This document shows positions 36,411-48,500 of a stretch of DNA of 64,000 nucleotides, piece after piece. Positions within the stretch are counted from its first letter, which is position 1, and each line of letters opens with the position of its first letter. A program made the translations under genes and the position numbers. The stretch covers positions 7,512,001-7,576,000 of the forward strand of contig NC_053201.1 in NCBI RefSeq assembly GCF_905163445.1, written 5' to 3'. The notes beneath the pieces are model-generated. The model was not told the DNA's origin. It saw only the letters and a list, made by a program, of their open reading frames with translations, and did not search any database. This DNA comes from Pararge aegeria. Taxonomy: Eukaryota; Arthropoda; Insecta; Lepidoptera; Nymphalidae.

Positions 36411-38389
36411 CTAAAATGGGTGAAGACAAAACCTTCTTCTTTATTTTGCTATAAATCCGTATGGATAACACCAACCGACGGAAAGCCGCAGTGGTTTTGT
36501 CGGACTCGCATCGACTAAATTCCCACGGTTTACCAACTCGTCGCCTGGTTGTTGGGTCACAGGGACGCTTTCGCATAAAACCGCAACGAGGCTTAAACCT
36601 ACTAAAGCTACTATAACTTACTTCGCTTACTAAATAACCCTTAACAGCATCAGACACCAGGCGCTCAGGAATATTGTGCCACGATACGAGTTCAGAATTT
36701 TTCAAGTGCTTGGACATGTTTAGTTATATATATTGATTCAGTGATATTGAGTTTCCCTTGTGTGATTTTCACTCGATTCTCCCATATCGTCTTTAGATGT
36801 GAAGGTAAAATAATGCCGATTTTGTTTCTGTAAAGTCGTCATCACCATCAACTTTTGTATTGTACTGCATTTATTTCAGACTACAAAGGCCCATGTGTTA
36901 GTAATTTACAATAAACTTAATGTCTTTGTTAGTTAACATAATGAATGTTGTTCTAAAGCTGTCACCCAGTGTGCTTTGAAAACACTATCCTGTCTGTCAG
37001 CTAAAACCTTCCGATCAATATTATGGAACTGCTCTCGATCGTACGTCTGAGGGACGTGATATTTTTCCTGATAATTGCGAAAAAGCCATCAACTCGGTTC
37101 GGTTAATTAAATGGTACTAAGAAATTCTTAGAAAAAATGATTTTTGTCTAGCCCGGGAGTCGAACACTGGACATCATAAATAAAATATCAACGAGACAGT
37201 CATAACTATTTACTAATTTAATCAAACCGGTTATAAGTTTCTGTGCAAGTGCGATTTTGGGTGTTGATTTTTGGCTATCATAAATAACGAAAATAGGTTA
37301 GTGTTCGACATTGAAACGAGATTAATCGGGCGCGTCGTAACTCTCGCGAACTAAGGATTGTGGCCTGGCCAGTCGCCAGCTGCACCTAATATTCACCGAG
37401 AATACTTCGAGAGAATTATTTACATGATTTTTTACACAGACTAAACAGTTTTTTTGCTGGTTATGTCTATAATAATAGATCAATAGATTTCTCACGGCTA
37501 CTCACAGTAAGGAAACAGTTTCACTAAATTGTGTAAATAGTTTTCTTTTCATATCTTCTTCCTTCTAACTATTTTTTTCATAATTAGACACAGAAATATA
37601 AAATATTGTTGCGCGTGTTCTTTGTCCATCCATATTACGTTTTTTTCAAATCCCGTGAGAAGCGTCTGTTTTCCGGGTGAATAGTAGCCTATATTACTCT
37701 CCATCCTTCTACTTGGCCTACATTCAACCAAATGCCAAAAATCAAGACGATCAGTTGCTTAGTTAGGGCGTGAAGTAAAGAAAAACAAACAAATATGGTA
37801 TGGATATCCAAACCAAAATAACCGATAGTAGTATAAATAATAATTGCATAAAATATACCATAAAATATGTCCAACGGTTCTCTTATGAGCGTAGTATCTA
37901 TCCGAGACGCTGGCGCTGGCCTCTGAAGACTGCTAGACTTAAGCGTTGCGCTGAACAAGGTCCAGATAGGTCACCAGTAAGGCTAGCACGGGCAGGAGAT
38001 AAAAATTATACCCCCGATCATATCCACTGACAGCTTATATAATTAACGTGTCCACCTGCTAAATCACTGACACATGGAATAGGAGAAGTTTATGCCCGTT
38101 TACTAATACACACATATTATTTAGATATTATTTTCACTTGTGCGCCAGTGCACTGAGAGTTGATAAGCTATGGACGAAGATACATTTTTATCCTTCCCCC
38201 GGGGAGATAAATGTCTCCTGCCCATGCTAGTGCTGTTGAGTGGACCAATTTTTGGGACACGATATGTATTCAATGCTTTGTGTCCGATAATCATGGGAAC
38301 AGAGTCCCAAAAAACGCATTGATCATGATTGGTCATTATTAGGCATCTGTACAGATATTTAAAATAGAAAAAACAGAAATTCGAGTCTT

Positions 38390-38560
38390 CCGGTGATCCT
38401 AGAGCGGGCAGTTACCTTGGCCAACGAATTAGTTTGACCATCCAAAGGGGCAATGCTGCCAGCATCTTTTCAGTTCTAGGAACTGTCCTCGCTACGGTGA
38501 TTTCGAGGACGTTTTAGATTTTATTTAGTTTTAAATAGGTTATTTTAGGTTATATTTATT
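38390..38560 (+). pseudogene. fragment of mobile-element ORF (family U)
   Basis: Encodes SSGDPRAGSYLGQRISLTIQ and then RGNAASIFSVLGTVLAT, the same as 24738-24923. It ends with the shared 3' sequence TTTTATTTAGTTTTAAATAG. Truncated at the 5' side. Confidence 0.6.
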
Positions 38561-39097
38561 TTTCTATTTAATGCTTAAATTAAATAAAAACAGAAGGTAT
38601 TTCGCTTTTATTTATAAGTCATATTAAGTGTATCATGAAAAGTTGCCGCAGAGAGGTTGGTTTTCATAGTTATTTTAGTTGTACGGTTGTATAAAATTCC
38701 AGAAAGCAAAATTCCAGTATATTTTGCAACCTGCTTTAGAAATTTATTTCGTCTAAAGCTTCGAGAAGAAAAATGAATTTTGTTTTGCAGAAAATTCCTT
38801 GTTGGTACCGCAAATGTTTTTACTTCTGGGTTATTTAAAGAACTAAACGTGTTTGTCGAATAAGCATTTGATTTCTTACTGATCTTTTTCAACTGAATTA
38901 GTTTTTATTGCCACTCAAATGAATTCTACCTACTGTAGTTTTCAAATCTAAATTTTGCTAACCGATGTAAATAGATATGATGCAAAAGTGGCGACGAAAT
39001 TGGGTGCGCTACAATCCATGTAGGTTTTCGTTTCAGGAATCTTTAAAGAATTAAATTGTAACATACAACGTTAGTTTTAATAGTAGTAGAGGTTTTT

Positions 39098-39376
39098 GTG
39101 ACAGAGCCGAGGAAAATAAGCTGTAAATCAGTTTCGCCAATGCAAGTCAGATTTGCAATTCGAAAACGGGTGCCTTTTAGGGGACATAGAATCATCATGC
39201 CTTCAGTATTAAGGGAAAAGATGTTGACTGAATTGCACGACTCTCATTTAGGCATCGTTAAGAGTAAAAGTAACGCCCGTCAGCGCATGTGGTGGCCGCA
39301 GATGGACGCGCACATCGAACGCTGGATCGTTTCATGCGTCCGAGGACGTACTACCGTCATGCTTATTTCTGCCGCT
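39098..39376 (+). pseudogene. gypsy-type LTR retrotransposon fragment: integrase zinc-binding region
   Basis: An open stretch of 93 codons includes VPFRGHRIIMPSVLREKM then LTELHDSHLGIVKSKSNARQ and MWWPQMDAHIERWIVSC. The ELHDSHLGI, WWP and SC positions are those of the integrase H2C2 zinc-binding domain of Ty3/gypsy elements; the final Cys of the motif is not present as CxxC. No LTR, protease or catalytic core was seen nearby, so this is an isolated dead fragment running into a SINE-like repeat. Confidence 0.75.
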
Positions 39377-39600
39377 TAGCAGCATTTTTGCAATGCTGTG
39401 TACCGGCGTGAAGGGCGTGTGAAGGGGGTGGTGGTGGCTGATGTAATTGCAAGATTAACACCTACAGCTGAAGTTGATCGACAGTGCGGAACGTTGCAGG
39501 ACGTTGTTCGTTGCATGCCCTGCCAAGTGTTGCTTTGTTTATAGGCGGTGGTTTTCCACCCACCATCAAGTGGTCCATCTGCACAAAAAAAAAAAAAAGT
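39377..39600 (+). repeat. SINE-like repeat (family C) with poly(A) tail
   Basis: It carries CTGCCGCTTAGCAGCATT, GTGAAGGGCGTG, TTGCATGCCCTGCCAAGTG and TTTCCACCCACCATCAAGTG, ending in a 14-nt A run near 39585. The order matches the other copies at 36150 and 54475. Confidence 0.7.
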
Positions 39601-41263
39601 AATTTAAAAACTATTTCTTAAATCTTCGTTAAGTAACGAGCCTATTCAGTTAGGGATATGCATTTTAAAAGATGTAGAAGAAAATGACTAGCGTGATTCT
39701 TGAAATGAATTTAAAATAGATATGTATTATTCCTTTACTTCCTGGCAAACTAATAATGATTGAAGAGTCATTAGCGGGCAAGGAAGTAGCTGAGACACTG
39801 ACAACAGTAGTGTATATACATCCGGTCATTAACTCTAAGATGTCTTTTCACTCGCTTTTAGTTGTTCAGATATAACAATAGTGAAAATGGCAGTAAAAAT
39901 TCTTAAGTTTTATTAATCCGCAATATTATTTATTTTAAAACGGAAAAAAATGGTTTTTCATTATGCTCATTATTTCAAAAGGCCTGGCGTGTTCCATTTT
40001 TAAAACTATATAAATAATAATTAACATATACCTACATTTTTTTTACTTTATTACCGACCCGCGCCGTGTAGGCTACGGTTGTTGACATTTTACAGTTTAC
40101 CTCACAATGTTATCCACCGCCGTTAAAGCAAGTTATATTTTATTGTATGAATTAAAAAAGCACATCACTTTCAGTTTTCAGGCGTGGATCGAACTAGGTC
40201 CCTCCGAAAGGAAGGCCGAAGCTTTAACCACAAAGCTATCACAGTTCTTATGTACGCTACGCAAATGTTATTAATTAAAAAATACACGTCCTAAATATTC
40301 ATACCTTCGTCGTGTCGATTTGCGTGGGAGAATTAATACAAGCATCTACTTAGTATACTCGAAGGCGGGCTCGCACTATCTCACGTACCTACATTGTTAT
40401 TTTGTCTACGGGCTTGTCTATTCTTTGTTATTTTTGTATCGCTTGAGTAAGCTATTATAGTAAAACTATGTAATTACGACTTATGTAACTATGGAACAAG
40501 AACGAATAAGGTTTTTCCACAACACCGATTCGGACGATTCATTATTTCATTATGTGAGATGAAATCTCAAACAAAAAGGCAAGTGCGAGCGTTACCAAAC
40601 TTTGCTGATTTCAGCTTTTACTGATAGTATGGGTGTACCTGGTAGTTATTTTTAATTTATTGTATATTGTTGATTTTAGATTGGAGAATTCCGCTTGTAA
40701 TTTCAGTCGTATCGTTACATCGTGTTACCGGTGAAATCCCCGAGTTATGGCTTCACAGCTAAACAGGTCTTGGCGAAGTTTTTGCAGAGATATATTTCAT
40801 CCTGGAGATAGACATAGGAATACTGATTCATTTTATTAACAAAAAGTGAAAATAAACGCAGAAGAGATAAACAGCTAGTAAAAACTCTTAAAGCCCAGAT
40901 GAACAGTTTTAAACTTTATAATATCAATGTTGGATTAAAATAGAACTCCATCTAAAGATGTTTTCATTAAAGTTAATAAAACAAGCGATAAATTAATATT
41001 ATGGTATTATGGTTCCTAAAACGTTACGTGTCAAAACGTAATACTGACTCTTTTCTTTCTTCAAACACGCACGTTATCAAACTGTGACGATAACGCGTCG
41101 ATTAAGCGGCACGAATTGAATCATTCTAGTTTGTGTCCTAGTAGACACGCAAACTACCGCATAAAGTCATATTACACCGCACAAAAAGGATTGAAAACAT
41201 TTGTGCTTTGGAATTTATTTAGTAAATATTCGATAATATAGCGTTTATTTCCTTTTGTTTCAG
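39601..41263. other. sequence immediately upstream of the first kmr exon; no exon found
   Basis: A tRNA-like SINE head on minus at 40185-40255 (GGATCGAACTAGGTCCCTCC) and a CAGCTAG-ended fragment at 40760-40877. No upstream coding exon of kmr could be recognised here. Probably intron. Confidence 0.5.
40760..40877 (+). mobile_element. CAGCTAG-ended short element, 3' part only
   Basis: CATCCTGGAGATAGACATAG and AAACGCAGAAGAGATAAACA before CTAG. It lies about 400 bp upstream of the first kmr exon. Confidence 0.5.
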
Positions 41264-42522
41264 GATTGATCCGCCAGTTACTCAGACTGAATACCAAATG
41301 GAGAACAAAAAAAATGTCACAGCAACCCAACAACCTCTCACACAACAGCATCTCATGGCGCATCATGTCCACCCCGACCAAATATACACTCCGCAACAAT
41401 CACAGTTACCTGCACACATAAACAACCAGTCTGCGCAAATTCAGCCGAATGGCGTCATGCATCAGTTATTGCAAAGTCAATATCAATCGAACATGAACGC
41501 ACGATCGCCGCTCCTAGAGAACAGGCACGAAATATATGGCACCGGACATAATCACGATTATGCGAGACATTACGGAGCTAACGACAATTATAATTATCCA
41601 CAATCACCACCTCGGCTCGAAAGAACAGAAATCCATACAGATCACAATGTAAATCACGAATTACTGCATAATATGCCTAAAGGATACAACGCAGAAGTGT
41701 ATCAAGACTATTTAAAACGTAACCCACCGAAAGATAGTAACCAAATATATCAAAACCATCAACCTAATGTAAATCAATATAGACTTAATGTTAATCAGTA
41801 CGGCGCGAAGCCGTATCTACCTTATTCAAATAGAATAGGGCCCCAAAGTAACACTGAGTTATTAAGAAAACAATACAATGAAATTCAACAAATGAAAATG
41901 CAGCATCAAATGCATTACCAAAATCAGGCGCAAATGCATCAACAGCAAAAATTTGCGGAACGGCAACTGCTACTGCAACAAATTCATGGTGTTCAACCAC
42001 CTCCCAACTTACAAAATAGTATATACTCAGACAGTTCTTACAGAGATTTAGATCGATATAGTAGTAAAAATGATTTTAAGGAGTACAGCAGCACGGACTT
42101 GTCAAAAGACCTAGACAGGTACGCTAAGAATAATGAATATAAGGATCTACAGAATAGACAATATCACGAGACTCATTGGCAATCAAATCAAAGTGATTTC
42201 CGAGACTTAGATAGGCAAAGACAAGAACAAGATAAAGTAATAAGTAGTTCTCCACCGTCAGACTATAACAACCAAAGGAATGCCGATATGATTTCACCTA
42301 TGAAATCAAGTGAGTCTAGTACGCCTAGTATAAAGTCACCTTCGTCGGACAGTCGCCGCAGTAGTAGTGGCACGCAGGCGTTACGATCTCCATCTGCCCA
42401 ACGTATACCTTCAGCTCCCGTCACTTTATCTGGAATGCTTTACAAACAAGGCTCGGATGGTCTTAAGGTTTGGCGCAAGAGGTGGTTCGTTTTATCGGAA
42501 TACTGTTTATTCTACTACAAAA
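41264..42522 (+). CDS. kmr: kmr exon 1 of the window: Gln/His/Asn-rich region and first half of PH domain
   Basis: The acceptor is TTTTGTTTCAG at 41263 and the donor GTAAGT at 42523. From ATG 41298 it encodes residues 1-408 and leaves one base. Eleven codons upstream of that ATG are open and in frame (IDPPVTQTEYQ), and the ATG has C at -3, so it is probably internal and the frame needs an upstream exon ending with two codon bases. The region is low-complexity, rich in Q, H, N, Y and S. A Ser-rich stretch (about residues 335-370) leads into the PH start SGMLYKQGSDGLKVWRKRW (about 378-396). The basic KVWRKRW segment is where family members contact phosphoinositide head groups. The exon ends inside the third strand, CLFYYK. 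Confidence 0.92.
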
Positions 42523-45500
42523 GTAAGTATTGTTTTTACATCTGAGATTACATCAAATGTCAATTAAAGTATCTTAATAATCTTGGTAATTTTGTAACGT
42601 TATAACCTTAATTTATAAATATATACACCAAATTGTACTCTCTTGATATGTATTTATATGTTTGTAACTACTTTTTTTTTCTTTGGTGTACAATAAAAGT
42701 GTATTAATTAATTCATTCATATATGATTAAAATACGTAAAATGTATTTATTATTAGGCCAAGATGAAGAAAAACTCCTAGGATCCGTCCTATTGCCTTCA
42801 TACAAAGTCTCGGCGTGTACGGCAGAGGATAAAGTGATGCGGAAGTTTGCTTTTAAACTGGAACATGCAAATATGAGAACATACGTGTTAGCTGCGTTAG
42901 ATCAGGAAGCTATGATGAAATGGGTGAAGGCGCTCACATTGGCAGCCCTTATGCAAACATCCAAGTAAGCTATCACCTACTTACTTAATATGCACTACTA
43001 TTTAGACTTGCTTTTAAATTAAGCTACATTACACAAAAAATTATAAACCGTTCTTTAATATAACATAATTTCAGAGTTATTATAAAACTTTACTAATGTT
43101 ATAAAGAGGAAGAATTTTTTGTTTGTTTGTGTGTTGTCTTTTTAAAAACATTTTTAATAAATTGTCGACGTAAAAAATTTGGTAGAACTACACCTAAATT
43201 GAATGCCAAAATCTCTCAAATAAACTTTCCTACGGACTTGCATTAAAAACAAAAACTCGGCTGTATAATTTTCCTCTTTCTCAACCGCCCTGTTGGTCTA
43301 CTGGTTAGAATGATCTACTCTGAATCACTAGGTCCCGGTCCGGATTTTTCTGGTCACTCTTTATAAGCTTAACTCTCTTTATAGATTATGTATTTACTTA
43401 TATATTTATATCCTTAGCAATACGCTGAGGTTAATGATGATTAACCTCAGCGTATTGCCACTTATTATGTGCGCGCTACGCTATAATGATAGTATGTACA
43501 AATCTGTATCACAAAAGCTAGCTGTGTTTTCGATATTTTGTAAATCTGTCGCTCTAACTGTTAAATATGATACGAAATCCAATTTAATATTAAGAGCTCA
43601 ATCTTTATATGAAACAAGTTTCAAAAATTTATTCAAAATCAAGACAAATTATTATTGGATAGAAGCAGGCGTTACTTTGCGGAAATCCATAATATATTAT
43701 GAAAATTAAGCTTAATTTTCATAACAAATTATTAACTTTATAAACGTGCTCTTTGTTTTCAGTGAGCAGCAACAAAAACAAAATGATCGGGCAGCTGCAA
43801 AAACAGAGGTGCGTATTATTGTGGGAACTGACAGCCAACATTTACCGATGCAGGTGACCAACAATTAGGTCGCCGGAGCATAACCAAGGACAGATATTTC
43901 CGTGCCGTTATAACTGCGGATGATTTGTGGATACAACATCAAAAATTGGTAGTGTAATTAACTTATATAACGGGTCCGTTGCTCGTTCAGGTATACACTT
44001 AGCGAACGAACTCATTGCTTCTTCGAATTTGCATGTTCGGTCATAGAATCAAATAAGATGATGTGATAGTTTTTTGTATACGAGTATGAATAATTTATGC
44101 TATTTATCACTGCTATTACGTATTACAATTACAGGTTATTAAAATAATTTGTGATTTCCAGTAAAGTGGAATCAAAATGTTTTTTTTCAGACTTACAAAA
44201 AAATAGTTTTTTATTATTATTTCTAGAGGTAGGTACGTTAGAACTCTGTTATTAATAAACAGAATTGAAAATTATTTTTTATTTGAAACGATATACCTAA
44301 GTCAAGGTCTGTTTAGAAATCCAGGAGAAATCGAGTGAACAATTCAAATGTTATAGCGACATTAGGGATTTGAGTACTTTTTAAAGTAACTTGACTGTGT
44401 GCTTTCGTAAAGCACCATTTGATCAAGTGAATCTTATGATAAAGACCACTACTACTACTACTACACAATAATAAGTATTGCACGGATTACAACTCTTTTA
44501 TGGTTTATGGTTCGTAAGCAAGTTATGCTCGTCACAATAAAGCTGCTGATGGTGAAGTATCGGGAGAACTCCTCATCACTTAAAGCTCTAAGTTTGGGAA
44601 AAGAAATAATTGTAAAAGGTTATAAGCCTTTGACATTTGGCTTAGATAATTGCAAATCTATAAATTATTGAAAAGAGTAAAAACATTTTTTTTAACCGAC
44701 TTTTTTTTAACTAAAAAGCAAGAATAAATATTTTCTACAACATTTTCAAGTAGTTGCCAAATAAAATGTAGAAAATACTGACACTTTCCTTGCTACTATA
44801 TAAAATAGGGAATTCTAAGTTAATGCTCTATTGAGCATTTATATATTTTGTTCCCTTTGCCAAGTAAAATGTAGAAAATGTAGTAGAAAGTATTAGTATC
44901 TTGCTTTTTAGTTTAAAGTTGTTTTTTTTTTAAACAATTTTTGTTGTTTCACTAGTAAACCAGCGCTGAATTGGAAACTGATTTGACATATTTGATTTGG
45001 AAATTTGAATTCAAATTGGAAACCGAATTTGAATTATGTGAAATAAATCCGGTTTATTGGTTATTTATATAGGTATATTTTTATCATTGTAGGATGGCGA
45101 TGAGGCAGGCCCTACGTACGCAAATGCTCCACCTAAACCAAGGCGAGCCAACGATGGCTATAATTCACCCAGCCCTGACATGTAAGATGACCTATTTACC
45201 TATTGTTTGAGTTGCTTCTCAAAAATTGATACTTGAACGGATGTTAATTTTCTATGTTTTGAATGATTTTACAGGTATGATCCAAATTATGATCTACTCA
45301 AAAAACCTGCATCACACTACAGTCAAGCCACTAGTCACACTCGATATCAAGACACAACCTACAGCACAAAACAGGAGATTTACACAAGCAGCCCGCAATC
45401 ACCACCCATGCAAATACCGTACCAAACGAACAGACCTTACGACATGCAGCAACTTTCTCTACCTTTAACAAAAACAGCTTTCGATGATCCTAATAAAACT

Positions 45501-48500
45501 CCAAACACTCCATCTATGAATAAATCTAATCCTCAATCCCCTTATTTTGAAAATAGGTCTAGAAATCAGCAGCAGAAAACGCAAGAAGACAAAATTGAAA
45601 ACTTATACGAAAAAAAATCCAGTTACAATCCCTTTCTGCAAGATTATGAAGGCAGAGTTGAACAGAATGTGAAAAGTGATGAAAGAAATAGAGCTGGCCT
45701 AGAATCAAATAAAACATTGATTTATAACGAAAGTTACCCTGAATCTAGAACCAGCTCAAAAACATACGTTGATTCAAATTTATATGGGCAAGAGGTGTAT
45801 GGTGATGTAAATATAAAAGCTAGTAAAACGAGTACAATGAATGAACGACTGGCTGAAAGACGGACTCCTGATGCCTATGGCAGATCAACAGCTATGTCAG
45901 CATACAATACTGAAAAAATTGGAGACTATGAAGATATTTATGCAGCATATGGAAATGAAACCGGTAAAACATACGCTAAATCACCAAATCCATCGCAATC
46001 CCGAGACACGATTAGTTTATCTAGCCACAAATCACCGCAAGATCAACCTACTAACTCCGTATGTATTTGAGCTATTTATAGTGCGTCAAGTTTACTTAAA
46101 TTAATAGTAATTAAAAATATATTTATATCGGTTTCAGGTTCCAGAGAAGACATTTAGTGGTCCATCAGTCTTACGAAGGAAAAAAATGCAGGCAAGTGGT
46201 ATTCAACCACCAATGCCACGCCCCCATAGTGCAGATTTTCTAGAGTATGAATCTAAAAATGAGGCATTTTATAAAGTAACGCCAGCTTGTAATACGCTTG
46301 AGCCATCCAAACAACCACCACGTCCAAAATCTAGTCTCGATATTAACTCCTATTATGATCCAAGTTCAGATAAATATTATTCCGAAGAGAGTTATGCACA
46401 AAAAATGCGACAATCAGCACAATATTTGCAACAACAAGGTCTAAGGCCAAAAAACATACAAATACCTTTAGAAAAATATGCAAGTGGTCTTGCTGAGAAA
46501 CAATTACATTCACCCTATACTCCACCCCATAACAATAACTATGAAACTGAATTCAGTAACAATAGGATTATTCGTGATAATGTTAGTTATAATTCGAAAT
46601 ATAGTGACATTGAAGGATTGCATTCTAATTGGACGTTAAAGGAAAAAGATTTAGAAAATCAAAAAGATTATTTAAACAGAAGTGGTAGCGTAATGAGCGA
46701 TGGTTCACATATCAGTGCGTATGTGAAGGACGCTGGTAAATTTGATCCAGGGATTGAAGGATTTATGAGATCGGCTAGTGCAAGGCTGCCATCATCTGTA
46801 GAACGAGAAGGAGAAAAGAAAGTACAGCAGGTAAAAATATTATTCGATTAACAAATTATTTGCTCTAGCCGTCTGAAAGTTGCAACTATTCGCTTGTAAT
46901 GTGTCTATGCTGCTATATATATGTTAAGAATGCGAAATTTATTTCGTGAACAAAGGAAACGCCAATAAACACATTACAAATTAATAAGTTTTTCTGGATA
47001 AAAATAAACAGTGTGTATGATTCAAATCCCAAATATAAAGTATATTTATACACCAAATTACATTCGTTAATTTTATCATCAATTACACAATTATGTTTTA
47101 GTTCCCCGGAACCGTTATTTGCTCGGGCTAAAGAGCAGTCTGTTATGTCATTTTCTGGTCCATTAAGATCTCCCGTTACTATATGTCATCTGTCCATTAA
47201 AACATCACGGGTTTTTAGTGCTAAATCGCAACTACAGTACTTTGAGTCTCCAACATCCATCGATCCTTCAAGTTTTGCACCTTGATTTTAATTTTATATT
47301 TTTTTACCTATTTTAAGCGCGAAGAGTCTATGAAAAGGTTGCTTGAGTGGAAGCAGAGAATGCTTCAGTCTCCACTAACTAGGAAGAGTACTCCAGCTGC
47401 TATTTCTCTAACTAGGTCTTTGAACCAAAGCCGCCAGTCATTGAGATCTGATCAGTATAAACCTAAAACGTATAAAAATGCTTCCTATAACAGCTATTCT
47501 TCGGACGATGAAGGTATGTTTAAATTTATTAAATAAAAAGTCAATTTGTAATAAAAAATATCAAAGTGGAATTGATACAGCATGATAGTTCATTAGACAT
47601 AGCAGTGTACTTTACAACTACAGTAATTTAGCATGTTTATGTATCTTTTATAATATTTTATTGCATGTACTATTTTAAGAACGAAAGTATCAAAATATAT
47701 AATATTATTTTGATAATTTTGTCAGTATATAATATTTTTTTACTGATGGGTAAATTGTAAAAAAATCAAGTAATTAAAAAAAATACGAAACTTCATACTA
47801 ATACATATTAATTGGGCATCATTATTATTTAAACGTTACGTTAATATTATGAAAAAGTAAAAACGCCAAGTAGATATAAGTAATATTATTTTTATTACTA
47901 TACAATTATGGTTCCTTTTGCATATTATGTTATATTATACCAACATTGCAACTTTACAACAATTTAATATTATGATGACTTCGCTTTAAGGAAAGGTACC
48001 TTCCTGCCTGCCTGGACATAGTGTCACTAACACGATATTTTTTAAGTTTAGTATAGGTGGTGGACTATAAATATTGTTTTGGTGGTATTGTATTAGTAGT
48101 TGCACACATTTAACACTTCATGTTTAAAAATATTTTTTTTAATTTATTTACTAACAAATAATAATTACTTCAGAACAAGCAAAACTCGTTAATTTCCTAA
48201 TAAACTTTCTCTTGAAAAAATAATCAAATATTGGTTTCGCTTTTGCACCCCAGAAGAGACACCGGGCACTGATCTGCAAAATACGAGTGATAAGCAGGCA
48301 GGAAGGTCCCATAAAGTAAATAACGCAAGTCCATCCTTTACGCGACTGATCTCTCCGCACGCGCTTAGCTCTCCTTCACTTGCAGAACATAATCCCACTA
48401 AAGATACTGAAATCTCGAAAAGCACAGAAAATGTGTATGAAAATATATTTTGTGCCATTTCAATCCCTAATGTAGTAAACGACATTATTGACAATAGCAC

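Larger units (their letters stand above)
33946..38389. other. no gene seen; repeat remnants
   Basis: Besides the RTE fragment (35255) and family-C SINE (36150), 36406-36717 carries an unclassified minus-strand frame of 103 codons with basic composition that looks like mobile-element debris, and 37140-37200 has a tRNA-like SINE head. The rest is A+T-rich. Confidence 0.5.
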
